From Nageia nagi (lineage: Eukaryota; Pinophyta), in NCBI GenBank assembly GCA_050084985.1, contig JBITNC010000001.1, positions 96,286,001-96,350,000 on the forward strand: a stretch of DNA of 64,000 bases, read 5' to 3'. The notes under the pieces were generated by a model. That model saw nothing but the letters and a program-made list of their open reading frames with translations, was not told where the DNA came from and searched no databases. Position 1 is the stretch's first letter, and each line of letters starts with the position of its first letter. Positions 1 to 11,099 of the stretch are shown piece after piece. A program made the position numbers and the translations under genes.

Positions 1-1036
1 GCAAATTGACATCCAATCTAGGCACATAGAAGACATAATGAATTTGCTCATCCTTGTACTTCACATCTTTGGTTCCAACAACAACAAGACCCTCATCATT
101 GGCTATTTTCACAACCACTTCACCATTCTTGCCATGCTCATAGTTACTAAATGAACTCTCATTCATGTTCATATGGTGAAAAGCACCTGAATTAATGTAC
201 CAATCCTCCTTAGAAGAAAAAGTTATAACCGCATAAGACCAAGAAAATGTTACCTCCTTCACATCATAAGAGGCCCTTGCTATGATCTAGAAGAAGCTCC
301 TTTGGAAGAACCACCCTTCAATGCATTTAGCTCCTTTTGAAGTCTCGCAATTTAATCCTACACTCCTAGTAATTTGGCTTGCCACAAGAATAGCATCCTT
401 TCTTCTTGTCATCTTGGTCATTGCTCTTTTTTCCTTTGGCTTTGCCTTTCCATTATCCTTAACTAATAGAGCTTGACCTTGCCAAGAGTTCTAATGCCCC
501 TATCAACCTCATCTTGAAGAAGCTCTTTAAGCCTTCTAACAATGGGAAGCTCTATGAGACTACCAAGCTTCAAATTGCCCTGCAAAATGACCATCAAATG
601 CCCAAAAGAAGTAGGCAAATTATCAAGAATGCTCTTGACAATTTCCTTGTCATCCATCTCCAAACCACCTATAGTCTTGAATGAATGAAGCTTGCAAGTG
701 AAAAATTCTATTGAAAATGCATTCACCAAATTAAAATCTTGCAGTTTGATAGAAATTAACTCTTTGTGTAACTTGGCAATATTCTCCAATGATGCCTTCC
801 CAAATAGCTCATGCAACTTCTCTCATAGGTCCTTTGGTTTGGTAAGATGCCCATTAGCCACATAATGCAACTTTGAAATAATGTTCATAGCCAATACTGC
901 TCATGCAGTTTCATTATCTTCCTGTTTGACAATATTGGTAGAAGATTTATCAACAGTACGCCATGAATAACAAGCAAACAGATTCAACTTTACCTCATCT
1001 CTCCATTTCAAAAAATTGTCCCCATTCAAGGGATCC
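1..1036 (-). pseudogene. Ty1/copia gag-protease fragment, cut by window edge
   Basis: Read on the minus strand from about 1036, the translation gives a copia Gag N-terminus (NGDNFLKWRDEV) and a gag body with GNLKLGSLIELP at 463-816. A zinc-knuckle start (CYSCGKPNY) follows near 380, then a protease-like stretch (WYINSGAFHHM near 200) and YVPRLDVNL at the window edge. The usual protease motif D-S-G reads N-S-G here, so the catalytic Asp is lost. In-frame stops occur after GKVKLY (463-465), inside the knuckle and elsewhere. Integrase and RT would lie left of position 1. The sequence is unlike elements A, B, D, F and G and only loosely like E. I could not find its LTR. Confidence 0.8.
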
Positions 1037-4000
1037 GCAAGTCACAACTAATTATGGTTCAGTTTCTAAATTTTTTGTCATAGATCTGGGAAAATAGATT
1101 GCACCATGCATAGAGCTTGAAAATATAGCCAAATTCAGTAAAAAAAAAAAGATCATTTTGAAACTTCCTACACATCAAAAGTTATGGCCTCCATAAGTTT
1201 GCATTAAAAAATAGCAAATAGAGGCAACTTTTGAAATACCTTAATTTTTGTGTCAAAGTTCGTACTGCACAATTGTTCGTATGATCAAAATGATCAACAT
1301 ATATGTACAATTGTAAGATCTGATGTCATCTATTGTACGGTCTGATGTCACCTACTTCTGTTTAAACAGACAGTTGAATCTACATGCTGATTCGAATCTG
1401 CATGATGTGGTATGCTGACATAACTCTTCCCGACACACATCACCCAAACCGAGTCAAATCCCAGCAGTCACTTACATCATGTTGGCATCACCCTATCATC
1501 ATCTAGGATTCTAGGCTACATAGTCCCATGGTTTCTCAGGTTCAATTTATCCCATCTTTATGATGGTGATCATTAAGTATTCACTCACTTAAAAAATCTT
1601 TGTTTCAAGACCATTTCAGGTTCAATATATCCTGTTATAAGGAATGCAGTTTTAAATTTTCTTTTGAAACATCACTTGGGCACTCTAAATGATATGACTT
1701 AATATATTTTAATTTGTAATTAACTACAACCCTCAACCCAACTCCAATGCACTGAATCTTGAAGCTATGTTGAAAATTTGATTCACTGAATGTATGTTGC
1801 TTGTCTTTTCTCACTGGCATATAATTTAGCAGCGAGTTTTCCATTGTTCCTGTCATATGTTGTGTCATTTTATCTATGTTGTGTCTTCGTATTGATGTTG
1901 ACTCTGCAAGGGCTTCTTGGTTTATTTACGCTCATTTATCCTTAGTCTTTAATGAGGCATTTGTATTTCAAACATAATTCTAACATTGTATGTCTTCTTT
2001 TACAATTCTTATTGCTTTCTTTGCAATTTACCATTCAAATCTAACCAAATGTTCTAAAATTCATACAAATTATATCTCTTATCATTAATTTGAGTTTCTC
2101 AAGCATTCTGCATGTGTTTTTAAAAGTCAGAGAGTAAAAAATTCAATCTCTTGTTCTGGTCCTAGATCTTGAATCAACGAAAAGTCAGATTGATAACAGA
2201 TTATCTCATGTTGCAAAGCAAAATTGTTGATTTGAGCAATGGATCTCATATGAAATTCTTTTTTTAATAATACAACTTGATAGTAGCTGAGAAGATGTAC
2301 ATCGTAGATGAAATTGAATGCATCTGCAATCCATTAATAATTAAAAAATCTATTGTAATAAGTTTCAAGTTCAGAAACCTCTCGCCACTATAAACCCAGA
2401 AAAGATTGGAAGAATGGTTATCAAATTAACACGATTGAACCCAAACCTGGGTTAAATCAAAATGACACCAAATCCAATACATGTAAAGCAGCAGTGTTTT
2501 AAAGGCATAAACCAAAAAAGCAATGGTGGGACGAAATACTTTCTCTCCCTTAGGTCAACTACAGCAACACACTGTTCAATTGCTGTACCATATTCAACCC
2601 TCCGGCACTGTCCTCACCCTCAAATCTTAAAAATATTACAACCAATGAAAAGCATAGTTTCAATACAATACGACAATAATAATCCATTCAATATTTATAC
2701 ACATTCTCTATTTCATTTTGATTAGCCTCTCTCTCTTTATTTAACAAAATAAACTGATTATTCACCTAAAAATTTCCAAATAATCACTACCATTTGACTC
2801 TGTCGTTGATGGCAACTTTGATGTGTATTTTCTTTTGATGATATGTATTGTAAGTGCAATGCAAAAAAATCATGATGCAGTTTATTTAAATTTAGTATTA
2901 TTTTTATTTTACAATTTTTCTGCCAAATATTTGGGAATAATTAAATACAAAGTTTTAACCTAATTTCACAGCTATGATCACACCCTGGTATTACCAAGGG
3001 AAGAGACATCCCATCTATTTGTTAAACATCTCAATCCGTCCATAGACTTAACATAAATCATTTGTTTGGTTATAGAGAGCTGAATTGAAGCTAAATAAAT
3101 TACCTTGAGAATTGATTTTTCTGCTGGAAAAAGAAATTGACAGCAAATCCTTGTGGATGGTCACCGAAGTTCTCCAAGGTGGTAGATGAACAGGGTTGTG
3201 AAGGCGGTGAAGAGGGCGAGGCAATAAATTTGTATATGCGAGCGCTTGAGATTTCATAGCTGGAAAGATTAGCAATGGAAGCTGTTGGAGTGGATGCCCA
3301 GCTGCAGAACATTCCTTATCCCACCATGATCCTTCTGAACATTTGTTTGTTTAGAATGTTCAAGGTGTCTGCCTAATATCCTAGTTCATTAAAATTAATT
3401 TTAAATATTATTTCACTCGAATTCCATTTTCATTAAGTTGGTGCAGTTTGTATTTTTATATTTTATTTTAACAAAATTAAAAGGGGAATATCGTTTCTTC
3501 GTACATTAATTAAAAGAAATTCAAATTCTTTTAAGAATTCACGTTCTTGGTTTCCTACAGATGTTAATAAAATTTCTTTCTTGTAATAATAAAATATGAT
3601 TATATGAAAAATTTGAAATACTTCTATCGTAAAAAGTTATTAATTAATATAAATTTTATATTTAATTTTAAATATTTTACCTTTATTTTTTAATAACATT
3701 GGTATTTATAGATAGTGATTCAATTTATGTTAAGTATTTTTTAAATGAAAAGTTTAAATTATTATCTTGAGAGGTGTTCTTTGCAATCGAGGGAACGAAA
3801 AAAACTTGAATGTCATGTCGTCTATGTGACCATTTATTTTGATTTTATTAATTTTTTAACATAAAATTGAATATTTTAATACTTAACAATTAACCTCTAA
3901 AAAAAAATGAAAAATAATATTAAATTTTAAATTTATATTTATTGAATTTTAGGATATCAATTTTAAATTTTATCAATACATATTTTTAAATTTGGTAGCT

Positions 4001-4485
4001 TCTCATTCATCTAACAAATTTTGTACAAATAAATTTTGGGTTTTATATTAAAAAAATCATTTTATTTTATTAAAACAATTTAGATGATTTCAAAGAATGA
4101 TTGCTTAAAAGTTATTAGATATAGCAATAGCATTTTTTGATATATAACAAGTTATATCAAAGCTAGTTAATAAAGCATTTCCATACAAAAAGGGCAGGTA
4201 GTCTTTACACACCCCAAAATGGCACACTAATCAAGAAGGCAAGTTAGTTAAATGTCATAAAAATATTAAACTATAGAAAATCATGACCACTAAAAAATAT
4301 TTGTCATAATTAATTAGAATCAATCCACATCATTATGATTTGGGGGAATGAGCTAGAAATTCTCCATAATGGGGTCATAATGCCACCTACCAAAGGAGGA
4401 TGTGGAGACATTCCAACCCTAATCAATGGAAGCATTAATTTGCTCCCCATGATGATTATCATGAGCACTTATGGGAGCGATGGTA
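1037..4485. other. AT-rich spacer, no supported gene
   Basis: This is 3.4 kb of AT-rich DNA with scattered short open frames (for example 1635-1868 and 2462-2725) that show no recognisable domain and no codon structure. The section 3400-4150 is very AT-rich with long A and T runs. The only part that stands out is the moderately GC-richer patch at 3100-3320, listed separately. I see no LTR ends or terminal inverted repeats here. Confidence 0.6.
3104..3312 (-). other. weak candidate first exon (possible organelle-targeted N-terminus)
   Basis: On the minus strand an ATG at 3312 opens about 70 codons rich in Ser, Ala, Thr and Pro with few acidic residues (begins MFCSWASTPTASIANLSSYE), a composition like a plastid transit peptide. 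The frame reaches CTCAAG followed by GTAATT at 3103, a plausible splice donor. Base composition is less AT-rich than its surroundings. A second frame (3048-3275) is also open across the same DNA, which weakens the case. No downstream exon is recognisable. It may equally be chance or an unrecognised repeat. Confidence 0.2.
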
Positions 4486-4490
4486 GTATC

Positions 4491-5017
4491 TGAAGGATTT
4501 GAACTAGATCTAAACAAATCCTCTAGGACCTTAGACTAGGAAACTCAAGTGTACACAAGATAACATAATCACTCAAGATAACACATCTATAATTCTAAGA
4601 ACATCATTCACATAATATGACACCAATATAATGTGGTTCCTCCCTCCTTGGGAGTACATCCACAACTAGTTCTCTTATTCTCAATCTATGTCTCTCTTAC
4701 AACTATTCTCTAGCTCTCTCTCCTACACAACCAAGTAGAGTAATCTTACTCCAAGACTTAGATGTGATACAAGAGGAGAGGCCCTCTATTTATAGCTTTA
4801 GAGCACCTCCCTAACCTTCCTTTAACCCAAGGGTAAGGTTAGGGTTACATTAAATTTATCACCAAACTTCAACCTACCAACTACCCACTTTGGTAAAGTC
4901 AAAGTCTACATATTAAAGAATTCTATTAATCTCTTAAGGTATCTACATACCTTTAAGTGATTAATTGAATTTACAAGGAGTTTAGATATTCACAATATTT
5001 CATTACAAATTCTAACA
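4491..5017 (-). repeat. Element A 3' LTR
   Basis: This 527-bp LTR matches 12838-13364 at every base I compared. A TATA box (TATAAATAG on minus) lies at 4786-4794. Just 5' of it in the transcribed direction are perfect 8-bp inverted arms CCCTAACC/GGTTAGGG at 4809-4816 and 4837-4844. Confidence 0.97.
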
Positions 5018-5028
5018 CTCCCCCTTAA
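5018..5028 (-). promoter_or_regulatory. Element A polypurine tract
   Basis: On the minus strand TTAAGGGGGAG abuts the 3' LTR. This is the expected plus-strand DNA primer. The same sequence precedes the 3' LTR in B, D, F and G. Confidence 0.9.
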
Positions 5029-5844
5029 TGCAATATTGGGATAGAGCATAGAAGAGAGAAGAGAGAGAGTAAGAGAGAGTTCTCCTCCATAGAGATACAA
5101 GTGGAGATGAGAACTTTTACATATTTTGAGAATCTTTTTGAGAACTAGTATGAGACTCACTACATTACCATTTGACAAAAAATGGTTTACAATACAATCA
5201 TTAACCACAACTGGTTTCACTGTACATAGTAGTCGATCAACTTTAAGCTAACATGTGAGTCTCCATGAGCTTGCTTTCACAAGGTGAGTAACCTGCATTT
5301 CTAAAGAAGATCCTGCATGCTACAAGCAACTCATGAACAAAATCAGTTAGATGCATCATATATTCAAATAAGAGAATTAAATAATGCCATCTTATAAATA
5401 ACTGATCAATGGTGCACTATAAGCCATCACGGAGATGCCAAGCCATTACTCATAGTCACCTGTTGTATATAGACATGTGTTGATTTTAAATAGAGCATAA
5501 AAAATTGTAAAATGAGTTTCTCACGCAGAGCAAACTCACCACGGAGGTATAGAATGTACAACAAGTTCCTCACGCAGAGCGAACTTACCACGGAGGTATA
5601 TTAACTATATGCTCAAAATTTGTACAATAAGTTTCTCACGCAGAGCAAACTCACCACGGAGGTATAAAATGTACAACAAGTTTGTCACGCAGAGCAAACT
5701 TACCACTGAGGTATAAAATAATCAACACTCTATAACAACAATTGTACAACAAGTTTGTCACGCAGAGCAAACTTACCACGGAGGTCTAGAATGTACAATC
5801 AAAAAAGGCCTCTAAGAGGTGAAGTTGTCATCACTAACAAAAGT
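5029..5844 (-). other. Element A 3' untranslated region
   Basis: About 0.8 kb lies between the pol stop and the polypurine tract. It is closely matched by B at 26405-27310 and more distantly by D, F and G. It holds the stem-loop repeats at 5514-5774, and further on in the sense direction a CT-rich stretch that reaches the polypurine tract. No sense-strand reading frame survives between copies. The reverse-direction frame at 4990-5220 crosses the LTR border and is not a gene. Confidence 0.85.
5514..5774 (-). repeat. tandem stem-loop repeats in the 3' region of A (5 units)
   Basis: Five 24-nt cores, each with 6-7 bp complementary arms around a 10-12 nt loop containing CTCTGCGTGA in the sense direction, lie at 5514-5537, 5563-5586, 5629-5652, 5678-5701 and 5751-5774. 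They are spaced about 50-75 nt and each is followed on the plus strand by ACCACGGAGGT or a close variant. Sense-strand arms read AAGTTTG/CAAACTT (two units), GAGTTT/AAACTT (one G-U pair), AAGTTC/GAACTT and GAGTTT/AAACTC. The arms change together, so pairing is kept. Confidence 0.9.
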
Positions 5845-6143
5845 TTAAACTTCACTCCCCCTTGAGGGCAACTTCACCAACCCGAGAGAATCCCTAAGCT
5901 TGCAGAACTGAGCTTCAGGAAGGGGCTTGGTGAACAAATCAGCGGAGTTGTCAGTAGATGGACAATACTGTAAGTGTATGATGTCATCTAGAACCTTCTC
6001 CCTGATAAAATGAGCTTGGATTTCTACATGTTTGGTTCGCTGATGGAACACAGGATTCTTAGCCAAAGAGATAGCCGATTGATTGTCTGACGAAATAAGA
6101 GATGGGCCATTTTACGTATACCCAATTTCGTTTAGAAGATGTC
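5845..6143 (-). pseudogene. Element A RNase H C-terminus (frame-shifted part)
   Basis: The frame read from 6066 gives the end of copia RNase H: KNPVFHQRTKHVEIQAHFIR, then YCPSTDNSADLFTKPLP and LVKLPSRGSEV before a stop at 5845-5847. It lies in a different frame from the RT segment upstream. Near 6160-6170 a base is missing relative to element B and a Trp codon has become a stop, so the polyprotein ends early. Known copia RNase H domains continue straight through this point. The DNA is otherwise well preserved. Confidence 0.92.
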
Positions 6144-7502
6144 TTAGTCAAATAGCTTCTGGGCGGCAACAGACATGGCTCGATATTCGGCTTCGATGGT
6201 AGAAAGAGTCACAGTAGGTTGCTTCTTGGAAGCCCAAGAGATAGCACCTGAACCAATGCTAAACACATATGCAGAGGTTGATTTTCTATCATCTCTATCT
6301 CCCCCATAATCAGAATCTGAGAACCCTGAGAGAACAAGCGAGGGCACTTTGGAATACTTAAGAGCAAGATCCTTTGTCCCTGCGACATACCTCAAGATTT
6401 GCTTAACAGCATTGAGGTGTTCAACATATGGTTTTTGCATGAATCGTGCCATCAGATTCACTGCAAAGGCAATATCAGGACGAGAGATAGTCAGATACAG
6501 AAGACTACCAATCAATTGTCTATAAGCTGTAGCATCAGCCAACTGAGAATCTGAGCTCAGTGATACAACGATTCCAGGAGAAACAGGTATTGCAGCATAT
6601 TTACACTCCTCCATTCCAAACTTTTGCAAGATGTCTGATATATACTTAGATTGACTAAGATAAGTACAATCTTTGTGTTGGTATACTTGCATCCCAAGAT
6701 AGTAATGCAATAGACCTAGATCAGTCATTTCAAATGTTGCCTTGAGTTTGGAGATGCACTCTTGGATGATTTCAATATTATTGCCTGTTATGAGAAGATC
6801 ATCCACATAAAGGAGAATTATGACCACGTCTTGTCCTTGATTGAGTACATATAGATCTGAATCTGAGAAGCACTTGGAAAAACCAATATCTGCAAAGAAT
6901 CCTGAAATTTTCTTGTACCATGCTCTAGGTGCTTGCTTAAGTCCATACAAAGACTTCTTTAGCTTACACACAAGAGTCTCTTTTCCTTCTGGAATAAATC
7001 CTTCTGGTTGATTCATGTAGATTTCAACATCCAAGTCACCATTGAGAAATGCACTTTTGACATCAAGTTGAAAAGCTTTCCATCCTTGAGCTGTAGAAAG
7101 AGCAAGAATTATTCTGATAGTAGGCATCTTTGCCACAGGAGCAAAGGTTTCCTCATAATCAATACCATATTTCTGAGCGAATCCTTTGGCCACTAATCTT
7201 GCCTTGTATTTTTCAATTTTTCCATCAGAATTGTACTTGACCTTGTATATCCATTTATTGCCAATCACATTTTTCTCATTGGGATAAGGAACCAAATCCC
7301 AAGTTTCATTTTTCATGAGAGCCTCATACTCAACTTTCATAGCTTCCATCCAACACTCTTGCTTGGAAGCTTCTTTGAAGGTTGATGGCTCATGTATATT
7401 ATCAATTTTGGAAAATAAGGATTTATTCAAGGTCATACTTCTTGTAATTCTCTGTGCTGGAGAATTTTGCTCTTGTGGTGACTTCTCTACATGCTCATCC
7501 AA
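6144..7502 (-). pseudogene. Element A reverse transcriptase and RNase H
   Basis: This is a 452-residue open stretch. Copia RT blocks appear in order: NKWIYKVKYNSDG, KARLVAKGFAQKYGIDYEET, FQLDVKSAFLNGDL, LYGLKQAPRAWY, catalytic LLYVDDLLITGNN (about 6790-6830), then YLGMQVYQ and IGSLLYLTISRPDIAFAVNL. RNase H follows (DSDYGGDRDDRKSTSAY and WASKKQPTVTLSTIEAEY). The YVDD core is intact, so this is the best preserved RT in the window. It is cut off upstream by a Trp-to-stop change (TAG at 7503-7505) and downstream by a frameshift at about 6165. It would make cDNA from the element's RNA if it were expressed as part of an intact polyprotein. Confidence 0.95.
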
Positions 7503-8282
7503 CTAGTTAGGTGCAGGCGAAGAATCATCTGTATCAGACACTTCAGCATGAGAGGTCGTATACTCAGAAAGTTCATTGAACTTAACATCCCTAGACACAA
7601 AGACTATTTTATGGGATGAAGAGTAGAGCCTGTAACCTCTATGCTAATTATCATACCCCACAAAGATGCATTTTTCTAATCGTTTATCTAGCTTCTTTCT
7701 TTTCTCTGAGGTAATGAAGGCAAATGCATCACAACCAAAGACCCTGAAGTGTGAGAGGTTAGGTTTCTTTCCTGTCCATGCTTCATATGGAGTTTTACCT
7801 TCAATTGCCTTAGTAGGACACCTATTTAGGGTGTGAATAGCAGTGTGAACAGCTTCGCCCCATAAGAAACTAGGAAGGTTACCCAACATGCATCTTGCCA
7901 TTTCCATAATGGTGCGATTCTTCCTTTCAGCAACTCCATTTTGCTGAGGGGTGTAAGGGATTATGAATTGTCGCTTAATCCCATGTTTAACACAATAATC
8001 GTTAAACTCATTGCTATTATATTCACCCCCATTGTCAGATCTCAGCATCTTGATCTTAAAATCAGTTTGATTTTCAACAAGTGCCTTGAAGTCTCTAAAC
8101 CTGTCAAAAGTTTGATCCTTGTGCTCAAGTAGATAACCAAATGTCATCCTACTGAATTCATCAATGAAGGTCAGAACATAAGAAGCTCCACCTAGTGACT
8201 TAGTCTGAAAAGGACCCATCAAATCTGAATGCACAAGCTGAAGAGGACAAGTAGCTCGAGTTGCCTTATCTTTTTCAAACTT
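7503..8282 (-). pseudogene. Element A integrase core and C-terminus
   Basis: On minus from 8282, KFEKDKATRAT leads into the DDE integrase core. The first Asp is in HSDLMGPF, the second in LRSDNGGEY and the Glu in NGVAERKNRT, so the catalytic triad is present. The copia GKKPNLSHFRVFGCDAF block and FVGYDN follow. A stop (TAG at 7644-7646) replaces the Gln that element B has in GYDNQHRG; it is a CAG-to-TAG change. The stretch 7503-7643 is the linker to RT and still reads in frame. An upstream in-frame UAA at 8283-8285 separates this part from the integrase zinc finger. Confidence 0.94.
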
Positions 8283-9770
8283 TTACCTATGCATCTTTCC
8301 TAGAATGCACCTTTCACAAAGACCAATTGTGGGTGAAATATTAGGTAAACCTTCCACAAGTGCTTGAGTTTTCATATCTTGAATACTCTTGTGGTTAAGG
8401 TGCCCTAATCGTTGATGCCAAAGATTACCTTTTGAACAAACATTTGTAGCTAGACAAATCTTTGAAGGTACTTGATCCACAATATAAAGGTCATCCTTTA
8501 CTGATCCTTTCATCAAGGTGGCAAGTCCTTTCTTAACACTCCAAGAGTGTGAGGTAAACTCAAATGAGCATCCTTTCCTTGTAATCTGAATCACGGAGAT
8601 GAGATTCATCCTTAGTTTAGGTACATAAAAGACATTATCAAGAGTCTTTTCATGAATCTTCACACTCCCTATTCCGTGAACATCAAGGACTGTATTATCA
8701 CCTATCACAACTGCATCCTTTTTGTACTTATGAAAGTTTTCAAACTTATCCTTTTCATAACACATGTGATTAGTGCATCCTGAATCAACAATCCAATCAT
8801 TTGAAATAGTTTGAGTCATTGAGTAGTAGGCAACATTAGTTGTATGCTTGTTCTTCTTTTTATTATTGAAAGTTCTCACATTTGCATTTCCCTTTCCTTG
8901 TTGAGCAAATTTCTTTTTGCGACAATCATACTCTTTATGCCCAAAGATGCCACAGAAGTTACAATTCCCATCAAACTTTTCCTGAGGTGTTGGATTGCTT
9001 GATCCTGCTTTATCATTCCTGTGCCTGTAGTTGCCATGATTGTTGTTGTTGTTGCCCTTTTTGTCATACTTCCTGAAGGTAGATGAGGACTTGTTGGCTT
9101 TGAATTTGTAATGTTTGAACTTTTTCTTGAAAGGAGTTTTGATTGCTCCTAGAGCAATGCTATTGTCCTTTGGAGAAAGGTTCAACATTTTCTTGTTCAA
9201 AGTTTCCTCATGCTTTAGAAGAAGTCTAGAAAGGTTATCAAGTGAGATGACATCTTCTTCATCATCGAGCCTTGTTTCCATAACTGTGACAAAGTTGCTG
9301 AACTTTGTAGTAAGGCTTTGTAGAATGATAAAGACCATGAACTCATCATTGATCCAGTTGCACCCACAACCAACCAGTTGTGTCCTGAGGTCAATGATTT
9401 TGTTTAAGTAGATGGAGGCACTTTCATCTTCACTTTATCGATACTGCAACAACTTTTGTAGAATGGTAAACCTCCTTGAAAATTTGGACCCTAGGTAAAT
9501 TTTCTTTAACCTATCCCAAGCTTCCTTTGCTGAAGTTGATGAAGAAATCATGAGAAGGACATCATCTGAAACTACACGGTAAATCATGGAAGTTGCTAAC
9601 TCATTCTTTGAGTTGTATACTTCAAGAGCCTTCTCATCGGTAGGAGCAACCACGTCTTCACTAACTGTCTGCCATAGCTTTCTTGCTTGTAACTCGGCTT
9701 TCATACGAGGTTCCCATATTCCAAAGTTGGAACCATCGAGTATGTGCTTGGGAATGAAGGTTTCAACCAT
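8283..9770 (-). pseudogene. Element A gag, protease and integrase zinc finger
   Basis: The start is the ATG at 9770 (MVETFIPKHILDGSNFGIWE), matched by B at 22507. Gag runs to a stop at codon 112 (TAA, 9435-9437), where B has Gln, and then continues in the same frame. The CCHC knuckle (CNFCGIFGHKEYDC) is near 8930-8970 and the protease motif WIVDSGCTNHM near 8765-8800. The integrase zinc finger (WHQRLGHLNHKS and CERCILGKMHR) ends at a TAA (8283-8285). That second stop is at the same codon in B, D and F. Gag would form the particle and bind the RNA; the protease would cut the polyprotein. Confidence 0.95.
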
Positions 9771-11099
9771 TGCTACAAAAACAAATAAATATGCAATAAG
9801 AATGTAAACTTTTACAATTTTTATCTATACATATAAAACATCTAATAAGCAAACATGTCCCACATGTGTAAACTCATTAACCACGATCCATAGAAGGATA
9901 AAGTTGGGGTTGTTTTCTTGTATAGAATTAGGCCTTCACCTGGATGCCCGCAAGGTGGAGTCCAGGTACTACCAGTCCTCAACCAGTTCACCTTGGTCAG
10001 TGATATACTCTCACAAGGAGAAGTACCTACTATTTTCCAAGGATCCGACGTATCTTGGACCGACCATTTTAATTATCTTAATTAAGGGTTTCAGTTTTCC
10101 TCCTAGGTTATCAGGATAATCCCTGAATGGACGTGTGGACATGTGGTATCACTACACACATGCCTGTCCACCTAATAGAGTTATGTCCAATCCAACAGAG
10201 GTCTTAGGGGCAATTAAGATGGACTTACCACCACTCGGTTCTTCGGACTAAAAGGGCTCCAGTCTACCCTGTCCTCACCTCATGGCTCCCCAAACAAGTC
10301 ATGTTGTGGAAAATACGTGCGGATGTATTCATTTTAGGGGTTACTTTTCAAATTTTTGCGTATTGCAAGTATAAGCAAATGTGCAAAAAATATAAAGTAA
10401 AGTGAAAATACTCCATCCACACGAACTTGAAACCTTAAGAGGCCAAAAATTGAGTCCAATGGGTTTTGTTCTAACCCCTAAAGGACTTTTACATTGTTCA
10501 TATTTTCTCAATTTATTCAAGCACTTAATGAATTAAACAAAGAACTAAGTCCTACTTAGTATTTAATTCATAACATGCATTATTTCATGACTTAAAAAAT
10601 TAAGTAAGCATGCATCATGCATTAAAAATTTAAGTCCTAAGCATGTTTTATTCTTCAAACAAGATACATGCATCATAAGTCTAGCATGCAACATCTAGAT
10701 AAAATTTAAGTAAAAATTATACCAATGCCCCCCTTTTTACTTAAAGGTTGATCCCTTGTTACTATGCTTAGAGATTGCATATGCACTTAAATTAAACATG
10801 CAATGTGGAGTAGAATATTAGAAATAGTCTAAGTACTCCTAAGTGCATTTAATGGGAGCAATTGACTGGTAAGCAAGTAAGTAAAAAAGGCCTAAGAAGT
10901 ATAAGTGTGCAAGTGGTAATAGGAGACCCATACCCCAATTTTTAATGCTTCTCCTATTTTAAGCACTAAAAAAAATACTCCTAAGTCAAGAAATAATTAA
11001 ATGCATGGTAGTTGTAAAATATGACTCCCCCCTTCTTTGTTTTTTTATTTTGAAAAAAAAAATCAAATCAAATATGTAGTGGGTAAAAAATTAAGGCTC

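Noticed and set aside
5514-5774. CRISPR array
   Set aside because: Repeats are spaced by related rather than unique sequence, lie inside a plant retrotransposon and recur in B; no cas genes.
5029-5844. env-like or extra ORF between pol and the LTR
   Set aside because: No sense frame is kept between A and B across the 3' region.
9904-10119. Antisense small protein conserved in A and B (also 22159-22392)
   Set aside because: The nucleotides are conserved, but the two proteins diverge through frame shifts, so conservation is not at the protein level.
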